Below, one piece after another: positions 26,798 through 34,991 of a stretch of 64,000 bases of DNA (its first letter is position 1; each line of letters starts with the position of its first letter). Made by a program: the position numbers and the translations under genes. This stretch comes from Streptosporangium brasiliense (lineage in GTDB: Bacteria > Actinomycetota > Actinomycetes > Streptosporangiales > Streptosporangiaceae). The notes below the pieces were generated by a model. It ran no database searches. It was not told the DNA's origin and saw only the letters and a list, made by a program, of their open reading frames with translations. The DNA is taken from positions 1,612,001 through 1,676,000 of the forward strand of contig NZ_JAUSRB010000001.1 in the NCBI RefSeq assembly GCF_030811595.1, read 5' to 3'.

Positions 26798-27565
26798 TCA
26801 GAAGAACGACGGGATCCGATCGGCCGCACGCCGGGGACCGAACGTGTGCCATACCCATACTTGCGCGCCCACCATGAGGGGCGCGAACGGCACAATCATG
26901 AGACTCAACACACTTAGCGTCGAGGCGGGCGCGGTGTGCTCCAGCAGCCACGGGGTGAGCACGGCCAGCAGCGCGGTGACGGGCGCGGCCGCGACGCAGG
27001 CCGAGACCAGCAGCGCCCCGCCGCTCCGGCGCGCCCCGGTCACCTGCCCGGGCAGCCGCCAGGAGAGGAAGGTCCAGCCGTGGAAGGCGAACGCCGCGGC
27101 GACCAGCAGCCCCCCGCCGAGGCCGGCCAGGCTGAGCGGCGGCCCGGACAGGCCGCCGGCCACCGCGGCCAGCGCCATGCCCCAGCTCAGCGCCAGGCCG
27201 TAGGAGCCGGCGCAGATCACCCAGTCCCAGCCCGCCCGCCAGGCGGGGCCGTCGAGGCGGCGGCGGAACCACAGACCGGCGTCGCGCAGGATCCATGAGA
27301 CGAGCAGGATGACGACCAGCGGGTAGAGGCCGTACAGGACCTCTCCCTCGACCGAGGGGAAGGCGCCGAACAGCACGCCCGCCACGGCCACCAGCCAGAC
27401 CTCGTTGGCCAGGACGAACGGCGCCATCGCGGCGACGACGCGGTCACGGTCCCGCTGGGTCCTGCCGAGCACGGGCAGCAGCATGCCCAGACCGATGTCG
27501 AAGCCCTCCAGGGAGGAGTAACCGATCAGCAGGAGGGCGAACACGCCCGTCCAGAGGATGTCCAT
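26798..27565 (-). CDS. cydB: Cytochrome bd oxidase subunit II, unusually short
   Basis: The family N-terminus is clear (YSSLEGFDIGLGMLLPVLGR, and NEVWLVAVAGVLFGAFP), with about seven hydrophobic helices. It has 255 residues, whereas CydB is normally about 330-380, and the usual WDGNEVW motif reads VLANEVW. The frame is intact and the spacing inside the operon is tight (9 nt from cydA), so this looks like a genuinely compact, divergent CydB rather than a truncation. It pairs with CydA in the membrane quinol oxidase. Confidence 0.88.
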   Translation of the reverse strand: MDILWTGVFALLLIGYSSLEGFDIGLGMLLPVLGRTQRDRDRVVAAMAPFVLANEVWLVAVAGVLFGAFPSVEGEVLYGLYPLVVILLVSWILRDAGLWFRRRLDGPAWRAGWDWVICAGSYGLALSWGMALAAVAGGLSGPPLSLAGLGGGLLVAAAFAFHGWTFLSWRLPGQVTGARRSGGALLVSACVAAAPVTALLAVLTPWLLEHTAPASTLSVLSLMIVPFAPLMVGAQVWVWHTFGPRRAADRIPSFF

Positions 27566-27575
27566 GGTCGTCTCC

Positions 27576-28760
27576 CTAGAGGTTGAGCGCGTGCGGGCGC
27601 TCGGCGAGGTCGGCGGGGCCGTCCGCGCCGAGGGTGGCGGCGGCGGGCCCGCGCTGGACGGTGCGGGCGATCAGGAGGTAGTCGACGGCCGCGAGCAGGC
27701 CGAGCACGCCGATGAAGCCGAGGAACGAGAGGGTGACCATCCCCTTGGTGAGTCCGGGGGACATGGCGTCGGCGACGGTGAGCCTGCCGTTGATCAGCCA
27801 CGGCTGGCGGCCGACCTCGCGGGCCAGCCAGCCGAGGATCGCGGCCAGGAAGGGCAGCGGGGTGATGAGCATGAGGATCGGCTGTGCCCAGCGCCAGCGC
27901 GGCAGCCAGTACACGGTGGGCAGCAGCACGAACATGACGAAGAGCTGGAGCAGCTGCCCGATCATGATCATCATGCTGAGCCCGGTCCCGGCCAGCGGCT
28001 CATCGCTGAACTTGCCCGGCTGGACCTGGGAGATGGCGCCGAACTGGGCGTAGCCGAAGCCGACGGTGACCAGCGAGCCGACGAAGGCGGTGACCACTCC
28101 CAGGCGGAGCGACCCCGTGAAGAACTCCCGCTCGGCGGTGTGCTTGAACAGGTGGTAGGCGCTGGCGCCCGTCAGCACGGAGCCCCCGACCCACAGGCCC
28201 GCGCCGAGCACGTGGGGGAGCGCCATGACCAGGGTGGGGTTGGTCAGCAGGGCGCCGAAGTCGGTCAGCACCAGCCGGCCGCCCCGCTCCACGGCCCCGG
28301 CCGGGTTCTGCAGGAACGAGTTGGCCACCATGATCCAGAAGGCGGAGGCGTAGGCGGTCAGCGTCACCAGCCAGATGCACGCCAGGTGGAGCCACTTGGG
28401 CAGCCGGTGCCAGCCGAAGATCCACAGCCCCAGGAAGGTGGACTCCAGGAAGAAGGCCACGAGCGTCTCGATGGCGAGCGGCGCGCCGAAGATGTCTCCG
28501 GCGTAGTGGGACAGGCCGCTCCAGCCCATGCCGAACTGGAACTCCATCACCAGTCCGGTGACGATGCCGAGCGCGTAGTTGATCACGTAGATCTGGCCCC
28601 AGAAGCGGGTCGCCCGCTCGTGGACGGGCCTGCCGGTCACCGTGTGGCGGGTGTGCATGATCGCGACGAGGGGGGCCAGGCCCAGGGTCAGCACGACGAA
28701 CAGGAAGTGGAGACTCCCCGTCACCGCGAACTGCGTCCGGGCCAGGTCGAGCACGTCCAT
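27576..28760 (-). CDS. cydA: Cytochrome bd oxidase subunit I
   Basis: Haem-bearing quinol oxidase subunit, 394 residues. Visible features are the axial His region SLHFLFVVLTLGLAPLVAIM near the N-terminus, HVLGAGLWVGG in the middle, and the quinol-site motif GRQPW in a short Q-loop. This is shorter than typical CydA (about 450-520), so it is of the short Q-loop class. The ATG at 28760 has GGAGGTG upstream. First gene of cydABDC, expressed from the region with the large palindrome shared with padR. The oxidase supports respiration at low oxygen or under oxidative/nitrosative stress. Confidence 0.94.
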   Translation of the reverse strand: MDVLDLARTQFAVTGSLHFLFVVLTLGLAPLVAIMHTRHTVTGRPVHERATRFWGQIYVINYALGIVTGLVMEFQFGMGWSGLSHYAGDIFGAPLAIETLVAFFLESTFLGLWIFGWHRLPKWLHLACIWLVTLTAYASAFWIMVANSFLQNPAGAVERGGRLVLTDFGALLTNPTLVMALPHVLGAGLWVGGSVLTGASAYHLFKHTAEREFFTGSLRLGVVTAFVGSLVTVGFGYAQFGAISQVQPGKFSDEPLAGTGLSMMIMIGQLLQLFVMFVLLPTVYWLPRWRWAQPILMLITPLPFLAAILGWLAREVGRQPWLINGRLTVADAMSPGLTKGMVTLSFLGFIGVLGLLAAVDYLLIARTVQRGPAAATLGADGPADLAERPHALNL

Positions 28761-28792
28761 GGTGTCACCTCCGTTGTTATGTCTGTCTACAC

Positions 28793-28835
28793 ATAGACAC
28801 TCTACATGTAGGCCACCTACATGTAGAGTGTCTAT
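28793..28835. promoter_or_regulatory. Large perfect palindrome in the cydA-padR region
   Basis: Two 19-nt arms are exact reverse complements around a 5-nt spacer (28812-28816). Each arm contains CTACATGTAG, itself a perfect 10-bp palindrome with the ATGT/ACAT half-sites typical of PadR operators. It lies 33 nt from cydA and 83 nt from padR. PadR probably represses both directions. Confidence 0.85.
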
Positions 28836-28855
28836 AGGAGAGGTAGGGTGACACC

Positions 28856-28921
28856 GTGAGTGAGCGAAGCGAACGGGCCGGCGGGACGGCTCCCGCGCGC
28901 CCGGCACGGGAGGCCGTGTGA
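28856..28921 (+). CDS. Short upstream ORF overlapping the padR start
   Basis: A 21-codon ORF (V-S-E-R-S-E-R-A-G-G start) whose TGA overlaps the padR start region as GTGTGA, preceded by GGTAGGGTGA. Its first 19 nt, GTGAGTGAGCGAAGCGAAC, look repetitive. It could couple translation to padR or be a dispersed repeat. Confidence 0.3.
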   Translation: MSERSERAGGTAPARPAREAV

Positions 28922-29247
28922 ACACCGACGCGCTCCGGGGGCACATGGACGCCCTGCTGCTGTCGGTGCTGGAGCACGACCCCCTGCACGGATACGCGAT
29001 CATCGAGGCGCTGCAGGAGCGCAGCGGCGGCGCGCTGAACGTGCCGACCGGCACGGTCTACCCGGCGCTGCGCCGGCTGGAGCAGGCGGGATACCTGGCC
29101 AGCGAGTGGGCCACGGTGGGCGGGCGCAAGCGACGCACCTACCGGCTGACCTCATCGGGCCGCGCGGCTCTGGCCGGGGAGCGCTCCGCCTGGCGGGAGT
29201 TCGCCGGTGTGATCGGCAGCGTCCTGGAGCCGCGCTCTACGCGGTGA
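28918..29247 (+). CDS. PadR-family transcriptional regulator
   Basis: A 109-residue winged-helix regulator of the PadR-s1 type: MDALLLSVLEHDPLHGYAII, then VPTGTVYPALRRLEQAGYLAS and RKRRTYRLTSSGRAAL. The GTG start follows GGGAGG. It is divergent from cydABDC across the large palindrome and convergent with the HAAS-type membrane protein gene, which its 3' end overlaps by 11 nt. PadR proteins respond to phenolics, drugs or envelope signals; the effector here is unknown. Confidence 0.92.
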   Translation: MNTDALRGHMDALLLSVLEHDPLHGYAIIEALQERSGGALNVPTGTVYPALRRLEQAGYLASEWATVGGRKRRTYRLTSSGRAALAGERSAWREFAGVIGSVLEPRSTR

Positions 29248-29920
29248 GCAGCCGGCGGGCGGTGACGCTGAGGCAGCGGCTAGCGCCGTACAGCTGCATG
29301 AGCAGGAACGCGTCGCTCACCAGCGCGACGGCCACGCCCGGCGGGTAGCCGGAGAAGCCGACCGGGCCCTGCGCGCCGTACATCAGCGCCATACTCAGCG
29401 TGATCGTGACCGGCAGCATGGCCCAGACGAGCACGGCCAGCGACCGGGTGACGATCCGGGGCCGCCGGATCCGGCGCAGCCCCCGTCCGAGCGCGAGCAG
29501 CGCGAGGCCGCCCAGCACGCCGGTGAGCATCTGGAGGATGTCCAGGCCGCGGGCGACCGGTGTGAACCAGCCCGGCCTGACGATGTGGTCGGTCGCCTCC
29601 GCGGGGAAGATCTGCCAGATCACGGCCCACATGAGCGCGGTCAGCGGCACGCTGACGAAGAGCAGGGCGGCCAGCCTGCGGCCCGCCGAGACGGCCAGTT
29701 CCTCCTGGTAGCCCGGTGCGATCTCGCTGATCGAGCCGAACTCCTCGACCGCGACGCGCTCGGCCTCGGCCCGGTCCAGCCCGCCGCCCTCCAGCGCGTC
29801 GGCGGTGTCGAGCAGGCTGTCACGCGCCTCGGTGACCATGTCGAGCTTCGGCCCCCTGGGGCCTTTGAGAGTGCGGCTGAGCCCGGTCACGTAGTCGTCG
29901 ATGACTCCGGTGCTCGCCAT
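29237..29920 (-). CDS. HAAS-domain membrane protein
   Basis: A 227-residue protein: an N-terminal HAAS-like helical signalling domain (about 1-75; SLLDTADALEGGGLDRAEAE and AVEEFGSISEIAPGY), then four predicted TM helices. HAAS proteins are commonly encoded next to PadR regulators and are thought to modulate them. The start has GGAGAG upstream. The stop region overlaps the padR 3' end in antisense. Confidence 0.85.
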   Translation of the reverse strand: MASTGVIDDYVTGLSRTLKGPRGPKLDMVTEARDSLLDTADALEGGGLDRAEAERVAVEEFGSISEIAPGYQEELAVSAGRRLAALLFVSVPLTALMWAVIWQIFPAEATDHIVRPGWFTPVARGLDILQMLTGVLGGLALLALGRGLRRIRRPRIVTRSLAVLVWAMLPVTITLSMALMYGAQGPVGFSGYPPGVAVALVSDAFLLMQLYGASRCLSVTARRLLTA

Positions 29921-30024
29921 GTTCTCTCCAGTCGCGTGGTCCCCTCAGGGTAGTCGCCCCCCATCCTGGTCCCGGCGGGAGACCGGCGCATCGGGGACTC
30001 CCCTGAGAAGACCCGGAGTCTCGG

Positions 30025-30915
30025 CTACCCTCCGCCGCCGACCGCGGGCGGCGCCGTACGGCGGGCGCCGGCCCCCGGGCCCGTCCCGGACCCCGGCGCG
30101 GGGCCGCCGAGCAGGGCGGTGACCCTGCGGTCCAGGGCCCGGGCGTACTCCTCGCTCACCAGCGAGCGGCGCACGTTGTCGCGGGCGTCGGCGTAGGAGG
30201 GCGCGCCTGGCCGGGCCAGCTTCCCGTAGTGGGCCCGGAGCCGCTCCTCCGACAGCTCCAGCTCCCCGGCGAGCCGCTCGCTCAGCGCGTGGTCGAGCTC
30301 GGCGGCGCTCACCTGGGCGTAGGTGTACTCGTCGTACTCCGGCACGCCGGGCAGCGGCCGCCCGGCCTGCCGGGCCGCCTCCCGCCGCCCGTTCTCCAGC
30401 GCGAGCGCCCGCTGGAACGCCGCCTCGCTCACCTCGGCGACCAACCCCGCCTCCCGGGCCCAGATCCGGCGCGCCTTGTCCCGCACGGCCGCCGCCAGCG
30501 CCCGCTCCCGCAGCCGGTCGCGGGCCGTGGCCCCGGCCCGCGGCCGGTCCCAGAATCCCGGCCCGGCCGGGACGCCGGCGCCGGTGAACTCCGCGATCAC
30601 CTCGGCCCGCAGCACGTCGGCGGCCCGCAGGACCTCGGCGCCGACCACCTGCTCACCCGCCACCTCCGTCACCACCTCCCGCGGCGTGAGGCCGAGGACC
30701 TGGGCGGGGACGGCGGACGCCGAGAGGCCGGCGGTCCCCGGCGCGCCGGGGACCTGCGGGGAGAAGAGGGAGAGGAGGACCGTCCCGGCCGCCAGCAGGC
30801 AGCCGATCACGGCACCCCACACCCGCGGCCGGGCGAGGGCTGAGCGGGTGGCCGGGACGGGCCCTCCCCGCGGCCGGGGGAGGGGCGGGCGGGCGGCCGG
30901 GACGGGTCCTCTCAT
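30025..30915 (-). CDS. Exported SurA-N-like helical protein (no PPIase domain)
   Basis: A 296-residue protein with a basic Pro/Arg-rich N-terminus, one TM or signal helix (about 32-52) and a helical region resembling the SurA/PrsA chaperone N-domain (AEVLRAADVLRAEVIAEF; LAAAVRDKARRIWAREAGL). A parvulin domain is not seen. The ATG begins 2 nt before the coordinates of the beta-helix stop, so it is co-transcribed with that gene and may help its secretion (inference). The C-terminus is Gly/Pro-rich. Confidence 0.6.
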   Translation of the reverse strand: MRGPVPAARPPLPRPRGGPVPATRSALARPRVWGAVIGCLLAAGTVLLSLFSPQVPGAPGTAGLSASAVPAQVLGLTPREVVTEVAGEQVVGAEVLRAADVLRAEVIAEFTGAGVPAGPGFWDRPRAGATARDRLRERALAAAVRDKARRIWAREAGLVAEVSEAAFQRALALENGRREAARQAGRPLPGVPEYDEYTYAQVSAAELDHALSERLAGELELSEERLRAHYGKLARPGAPSYADARDNVRRSLVSEEYARALDRRVTALLGGPAPGSGTGPGAGARRTAPPAVGGGG

Positions 30916-30916
30916 C

Positions 30917-33028
30917 TCAGGAGGCGATCTTCATGTCGAACACGTGGAGGCCCGCGTCGGCGAGGGGGCTGCCGCCGGGCAGAGTCACGGACGCGACGGT
31001 CCGGGCCGGGTCCAGCGGGACGGCGTGGGCGAACACCGACACCCCGGACTCCCGGGTCTGGCCGCTGGCGGGGTTGCGGTGGTCGGTCTGGGTGATGTTG
31101 TGATAGGTCGACCGGGCGACCACGACGGCCCCCTCCGGGGCGGTGGCGTCCCAGAAGTCCCCGAAGCGGACGGTCTTGTCTTCCACCGTGCCGTCGGTGT
31201 AGGTCACCTTGAAGACACCCGAGCGGACCTTGAAGACGCCGGTGCCGAGCAGGACGAGTCTGCTCCCCCGGCCGGGGAGCTCGATGGTCTGGCCGGCCGC
31301 CTTGACGTTGTCCAGCGTGCCGTAGGCGCCGGGGTGCCAGGTGAGATCGGCGCCGAAGGCGGTCACGGTCTGCCCCGGACGGAGCCCGGCCGCCTCCAGC
31401 CCCTGGCCGGAGTAGCTGCGGCCGGAGGTGGACAGGCCGCCGACGTTGGGGTTGCGGTCGGAGCTGACGCCCACGTTGTTGTAGGCGGCCCGCACCGACC
31501 CGTGGACCACCGGGCCGACGGCGGGCCCGGAGTAGGCGCCGCGGGAGACGCTCGTGCCGACGGGGTTGCCGAAGTAGTCGCGCCCGCCCACGCCCTCCAC
31601 GAGGGCCCCGGTGCCGAGCGCGGGGGAGCCGGCCAGCAGCCGGTATCCGGAGGCGTCGCCGTACCCGGTGGCGGTGCCGGGGGCGGCCAGGCCGGGATCG
31701 GCGGTGATCGCGGCGGCGTCACCGGCGGGCGCGGCGACGCCGCCGTAGTAGACGTTGGAGTCGTAGGTGATGTTCTGGCCGGTGGGCAGCGTTCCCTGGG
31801 CCGCGTGGAAGATGTTGTTGACGATCTTCGTGCCCGCCGACGGGCCGTTGGGCACCGCGACGTTCAGCTTCTCGCTCGCGCAGAAGAAGGTGTTGTTGTG
31901 GATCCACAGCGGGCTGCTGTTGTCCCCGGCCGCGTTGCCGGCGATGCGGCAGTCGTCCTGGGCGATGTTGAAGCGCAGGATCGCCGTCGCCCGGTAGTTC
32001 GGGAACTCGGTGCAGCTCTGGCAGCCGAGATAGAAGCCGCCGGCGTTGGCGTGGGAGAAGTTGTACTGGTAGACGCAGGTGCCCTTGATCCCGCCGTCGC
32101 AGTCCCAGGCCGTGGAGTCGAAGATGGTCGGCCGCTGCCGGGTGACCTCGTTGTACTGGAAGACCGGGTCGACGGAGTTGATCGGCCACATCCCGGCGAA
32201 GTTGCCGTTGACGTAGGGGTATTTGCCGCCGCCACCGTCGTCGAACAGGTTGTGCTCCACCAGCGGGCGGTCGGCGGCGTGCACGACGATGCCGTCGCCG
32301 CCGACGCTGCGGATGGTGTTGCGGGCGATGTAGACGTTCCTGTGGTAGTCGGTGCCCTTACGGCTGATCTTGATTCCGCCGCCGCCGGTGTCGTGGACGT
32401 GGTTGCCGGTGATGGTGATGCCGTCGATGTAGCCGACCTTGCCCTCGGGCAGGGCCTGGACGCTGATGCCGGCCGAGTAGGCGAACCAGCCGGAGTTGGC
32501 GCCGGTCTTGTCACCCCAGCCGGCGACGTCGGAGATCTCCAGGTCACGCAGGACCAGCCCGGCCTTGGGCTCGGGCGTCGTGGAGTTGTACTGGACGCCG
32601 GTCCGCTTGGCCGTGGTGGCGGCGGGGTTGGTGATGTGCAGCTTCTCGATGGTGATGTGGCTGTTGTCGACGAGGTGGACGGCCCATTCGCCGCCGTCGC
32701 CCTGGATGATCGGCTTGGGGCCCTCACCATAGGAGGTGAAGGTGATCGGCCGGCCGGGAGCACCGGATCCCACCGGCTCCAGGCGGCCGGCGCAGATGGT
32801 GCCGGCCCTGAACTTCACCTTGTCCTTGGCCTGCAGCCGGAGGGCGTTGACCTCCGCCAGGCTGGTCAGCGGCTCGGCGGCATCGCGCCCCGAGCCGCCG
32901 GGCGGCGCCGTGCAGTCCACGAAGAAGTTGCGGGCCGCGGCCGCGGCCGCAGCCTGTGCGGGTGGCGCGAGTGCGCCGGCGCAGGCCAGGGCCACCGCGG
33001 CGACCAGGGTCGGACGGAGTAACCGCAT
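30917..33028 (-). CDS. Secreted right-handed beta-helix protein, probable polysaccharide lyase/hydrolase
   Basis: A 703-residue secreted protein. A signal peptide (MRLLRPTLVAAVALACAGAL, ending near AQA) precedes parallel beta-helix coils (about 100-430) seen as repeated short strands such as HITIEKLHITN, ITITGNHVHDTGGGGIKISR, VYIARNTIRSVGGDGIVV and LVEHNLFDDGG. A second domain (about 500-700) looks like a beta-sandwich carbohydrate-binding module. Pectate-lyase-like and PL6/PL-type enzymes share the fold; catalytic residues cannot be assigned. The RBS is AAGGAG. It lies in a sugar-uptake cluster, which fits extracellular depolymerisation. Confidence 0.85.
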   Translation of the reverse strand: MRLLRPTLVAAVALACAGALAPPAQAAAAAAARNFFVDCTAPPGGSGRDAAEPLTSLAEVNALRLQAKDKVKFRAGTICAGRLEPVGSGAPGRPITFTSYGEGPKPIIQGDGGEWAVHLVDNSHITIEKLHITNPAATTAKRTGVQYNSTTPEPKAGLVLRDLEISDVAGWGDKTGANSGWFAYSAGISVQALPEGKVGYIDGITITGNHVHDTGGGGIKISRKGTDYHRNVYIARNTIRSVGGDGIVVHAADRPLVEHNLFDDGGGGKYPYVNGNFAGMWPINSVDPVFQYNEVTRQRPTIFDSTAWDCDGGIKGTCVYQYNFSHANAGGFYLGCQSCTEFPNYRATAILRFNIAQDDCRIAGNAAGDNSSPLWIHNNTFFCASEKLNVAVPNGPSAGTKIVNNIFHAAQGTLPTGQNITYDSNVYYGGVAAPAGDAAAITADPGLAAPGTATGYGDASGYRLLAGSPALGTGALVEGVGGRDYFGNPVGTSVSRGAYSGPAVGPVVHGSVRAAYNNVGVSSDRNPNVGGLSTSGRSYSGQGLEAAGLRPGQTVTAFGADLTWHPGAYGTLDNVKAAGQTIELPGRGSRLVLLGTGVFKVRSGVFKVTYTDGTVEDKTVRFGDFWDATAPEGAVVVARSTYHNITQTDHRNPASGQTRESGVSVFAHAVPLDPARTVASVTLPGGSPLADAGLHVFDMKIAS

Positions 33029-33117
33029 TCGACTGCTCCTTTTCGGTTGGGGGGAGACCAGAAGGCAGGCAGGACCCCGGCCCGGGGGACCGGGGGAGAT
33101 CGGGGAGAGCAGAGGGG

Positions 33118-34128
33118 TCAGGCGGAGCGGGTGAGCGCCTCCGGGGCCACGCCGTAGCGGAACGGCAGGCCGTGGGCGTAGCGCTCCAGCTCGTCGAGCG
33201 CCACGTCGGCCATGCGGCGCAGCTCGCCGCCGAGCGAGCCCGCGATGTGCGGGGTGAGCAGCACGTTGGGCAGGTCGTAGAGCGGCGAGGAGGCGGGCGG
33301 CACCTCGGGTTCGGTCACGTCGATGACCGCGTGCAGCCGGCCGGACAGCAGCTCGCCGGTCAGGGCGGCCTGGTCGACCAGCGCGCCCCGGGCGGTGTTG
33401 ATCAGCGTGGCGCCGTCGCGCATCAGCGCCAGGCGGCGGCCGTCGATCATGTGGCGGGTCGAGGGCAGGTCGGGGGCGTGCAGGCTCACCACGTCGCTCC
33501 CGGCGACCAGCTCGTCCAGCTCGACGGACCGCACGCCCAGCCGGGCCGCCCCGGCCGCGTCCAGATAGGGGTCGCTGACCAGGACGTCCAGGTCGAACGG
33601 CCGGAGCAGCTCGATCACCCGGCGGCCGATCGTGGAGGCGCCGACGATCCCGACCGTGCGGCGGTAGTTGCCGAAGCCCGGGAAGCGCCGGTCCCAGTCG
33701 TGCGCGGCGCGGTCGCGCCGGTAGAGGTGGGCGATCTCCAGCACGCGTTTGCCCGCGAACAGGATCGCGGCGAGGGTGAACTCCGCGACGGGCAGCGCGT
33801 TGGCGATCGCCGCCGAGGAGACGCGCAGGCCACGCTCCCAGCAGGCGTCGGTGATGTGGTGCTTGACCGAGCCGGCGGCGTGCACGACGGCCCGCAGCCG
33901 CGGCGCGCCGGCGAGCACCTCGGCGGTCAGGGGCGGGCAGCCCCAGCAGGTGTAGAGGACCTCGGCCCCGGCCAGCGCGCTGCGCGCCTCGGGCGCGGTG
34001 AAGTCGGTGACCACCAGCGAGGCGTCCACCTCGGCCAGCTCCGCCAGGCGCCGCCGTACCGGACCGTCCAGCAGCCGCGCGGCGACGTCCGCGGACATCG
34101 CGATGGCGGCCCGCGGCCGACGAGACAT
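33118..34128 (-). CDS. D-isomer-specific 2-hydroxyacid dehydrogenase
   Basis: NAD-dependent oxidoreductase of 336 residues. The nucleotide-binding turn is GIVGASTIGRRVIELLRPFD. The catalytic Arg is in LINTARGALVD, the Glu in DVTEPEVPP, and the His in LLTPHIAGS. It is similar to glyoxylate/phosphoglycerate dehydrogenases and to sugar-cluster dehydrogenases. It sits between the ABC permeases and the lyase-like gene, suggesting it processes a sugar-acid product. The start at 34128 has a GGGGGGAT ribosome-binding site. Confidence 0.92.
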   Translation of the reverse strand: MSRRPRAAIAMSADVAARLLDGPVRRRLAELAEVDASLVVTDFTAPEARSALAGAEVLYTCWGCPPLTAEVLAGAPRLRAVVHAAGSVKHHITDACWERGLRVSSAAIANALPVAEFTLAAILFAGKRVLEIAHLYRRDRAAHDWDRRFPGFGNYRRTVGIVGASTIGRRVIELLRPFDLDVLVSDPYLDAAGAARLGVRSVELDELVAGSDVVSLHAPDLPSTRHMIDGRRLALMRDGATLINTARGALVDQAALTGELLSGRLHAVIDVTEPEVPPASSPLYDLPNVLLTPHIAGSLGGELRRMADVALDELERYAHGLPFRYGVAPEALTRSA

Positions 34129-34148
34129 CGATCCCCCCGAGTTTGTGA

Positions 34149-34991
34149 TCACTTGATGCTGCCCGCCGTCATGCCCGCCCGCCAGAAACGCTGCAGGAAG
34201 ACGAACACGACCAGCAGTGGGACCACCGACAGCAGCGAGCCGGTGATCACCAGTGTGTGGAACTCGGGGAAGGCGGTCCCCTGGTTGTTCCACGAGAACA
34301 GGCCCAGGCTGAGCGGGAACAGGTTGTGGTCGGAGAGCATCACCAGAGGCAGGAAGAAGTTGTTCCACACCGACGTGAACTGGAACAGGAAGATCGTCAC
34401 GAAGGCGGGCTTCAGCATGGGCAGCGCGATCGAGACGAAGGTGCGCAGGTCGCCCGCGCCGTCGGACCTGGCGGCCTCCAGCACCTCGCCGGGCACGTAG
34501 CCGGAGGAGAGCACCCGGGCGAGATAGACGCCGAAGGGGTTGACCAGGACCGGGACGAACACCGCCCAGAAGGTGTTGACCACACCCACCTTGGAGGCCA
34601 GGAGATACAGCGGCAGGGCGGTGGCGGTGCCGGGCACCAGGACGCCGAGCAGCACGGCGCCGAACAGCTTCTCCTTGCCGCGGAAGCCGTACTTGTCGAA
34701 GCAGTAACCCGCCATCACGCTGATGAGCGTGCCGAGCAGGGCCCCGCCGCCCGCGTACAGGACGCTGTTGAGATACCAGCGGAAGAAGATCCCGCCGCCC
34801 TCCTCCGCGACGGCGGAGAGGTTCGCGCCGAGGTTGAAGTCGGCGAAGGCGAACCCCGGGCTGGAGTAGAGGTCGTTCAGGGTCTTGGTCGAGGCGAACA
34901 GCAGCCAGGTGAGCGGCAGCAGCGTGTAGACCGTCGCGACGGTCAGCAGGACGTTGACGACGCCCCGGGACAGGGAGGCGGGCCTGGTCAC
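34149..34991 (-). CDS. Sugar ABC transporter permease, MalG type
   Basis: A 280-residue CUT1-family permease with six hydrophobic helices and the EAA loop EVLEAARSDGAGDLRTFVSIALPMLKP (here EAARSDGA). The GTG start overlaps the stop of the other permease as GTGA. It works with that permease, the binding protein and an ATPase encoded elsewhere (MsiK-like, inferred). Confidence 0.93.
   Translation of the reverse strand: MTRPASLSRGVVNVLLTVATVYTLLPLTWLLFASTKTLNDLYSSPGFAFADFNLGANLSAVAEEGGGIFFRWYLNSVLYAGGGALLGTLISVMAGYCFDKYGFRGKEKLFGAVLLGVLVPGTATALPLYLLASKVGVVNTFWAVFVPVLVNPFGVYLARVLSSGYVPGEVLEAARSDGAGDLRTFVSIALPMLKPAFVTIFLFQFTSVWNNFFLPLVMLSDHNLFPLSLGLFSWNNQGTAFPEFHTLVITGSLLSVVPLLVVFVFLQRFWRAGMTAGSIK

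Noticed and set aside
28761-28857. Rex-type redox operator at cydA
   Set aside because: No TTGTGAA-N6-TTCACAA-like site is present; the palindrome is of ATGT/ACAT PadR type.
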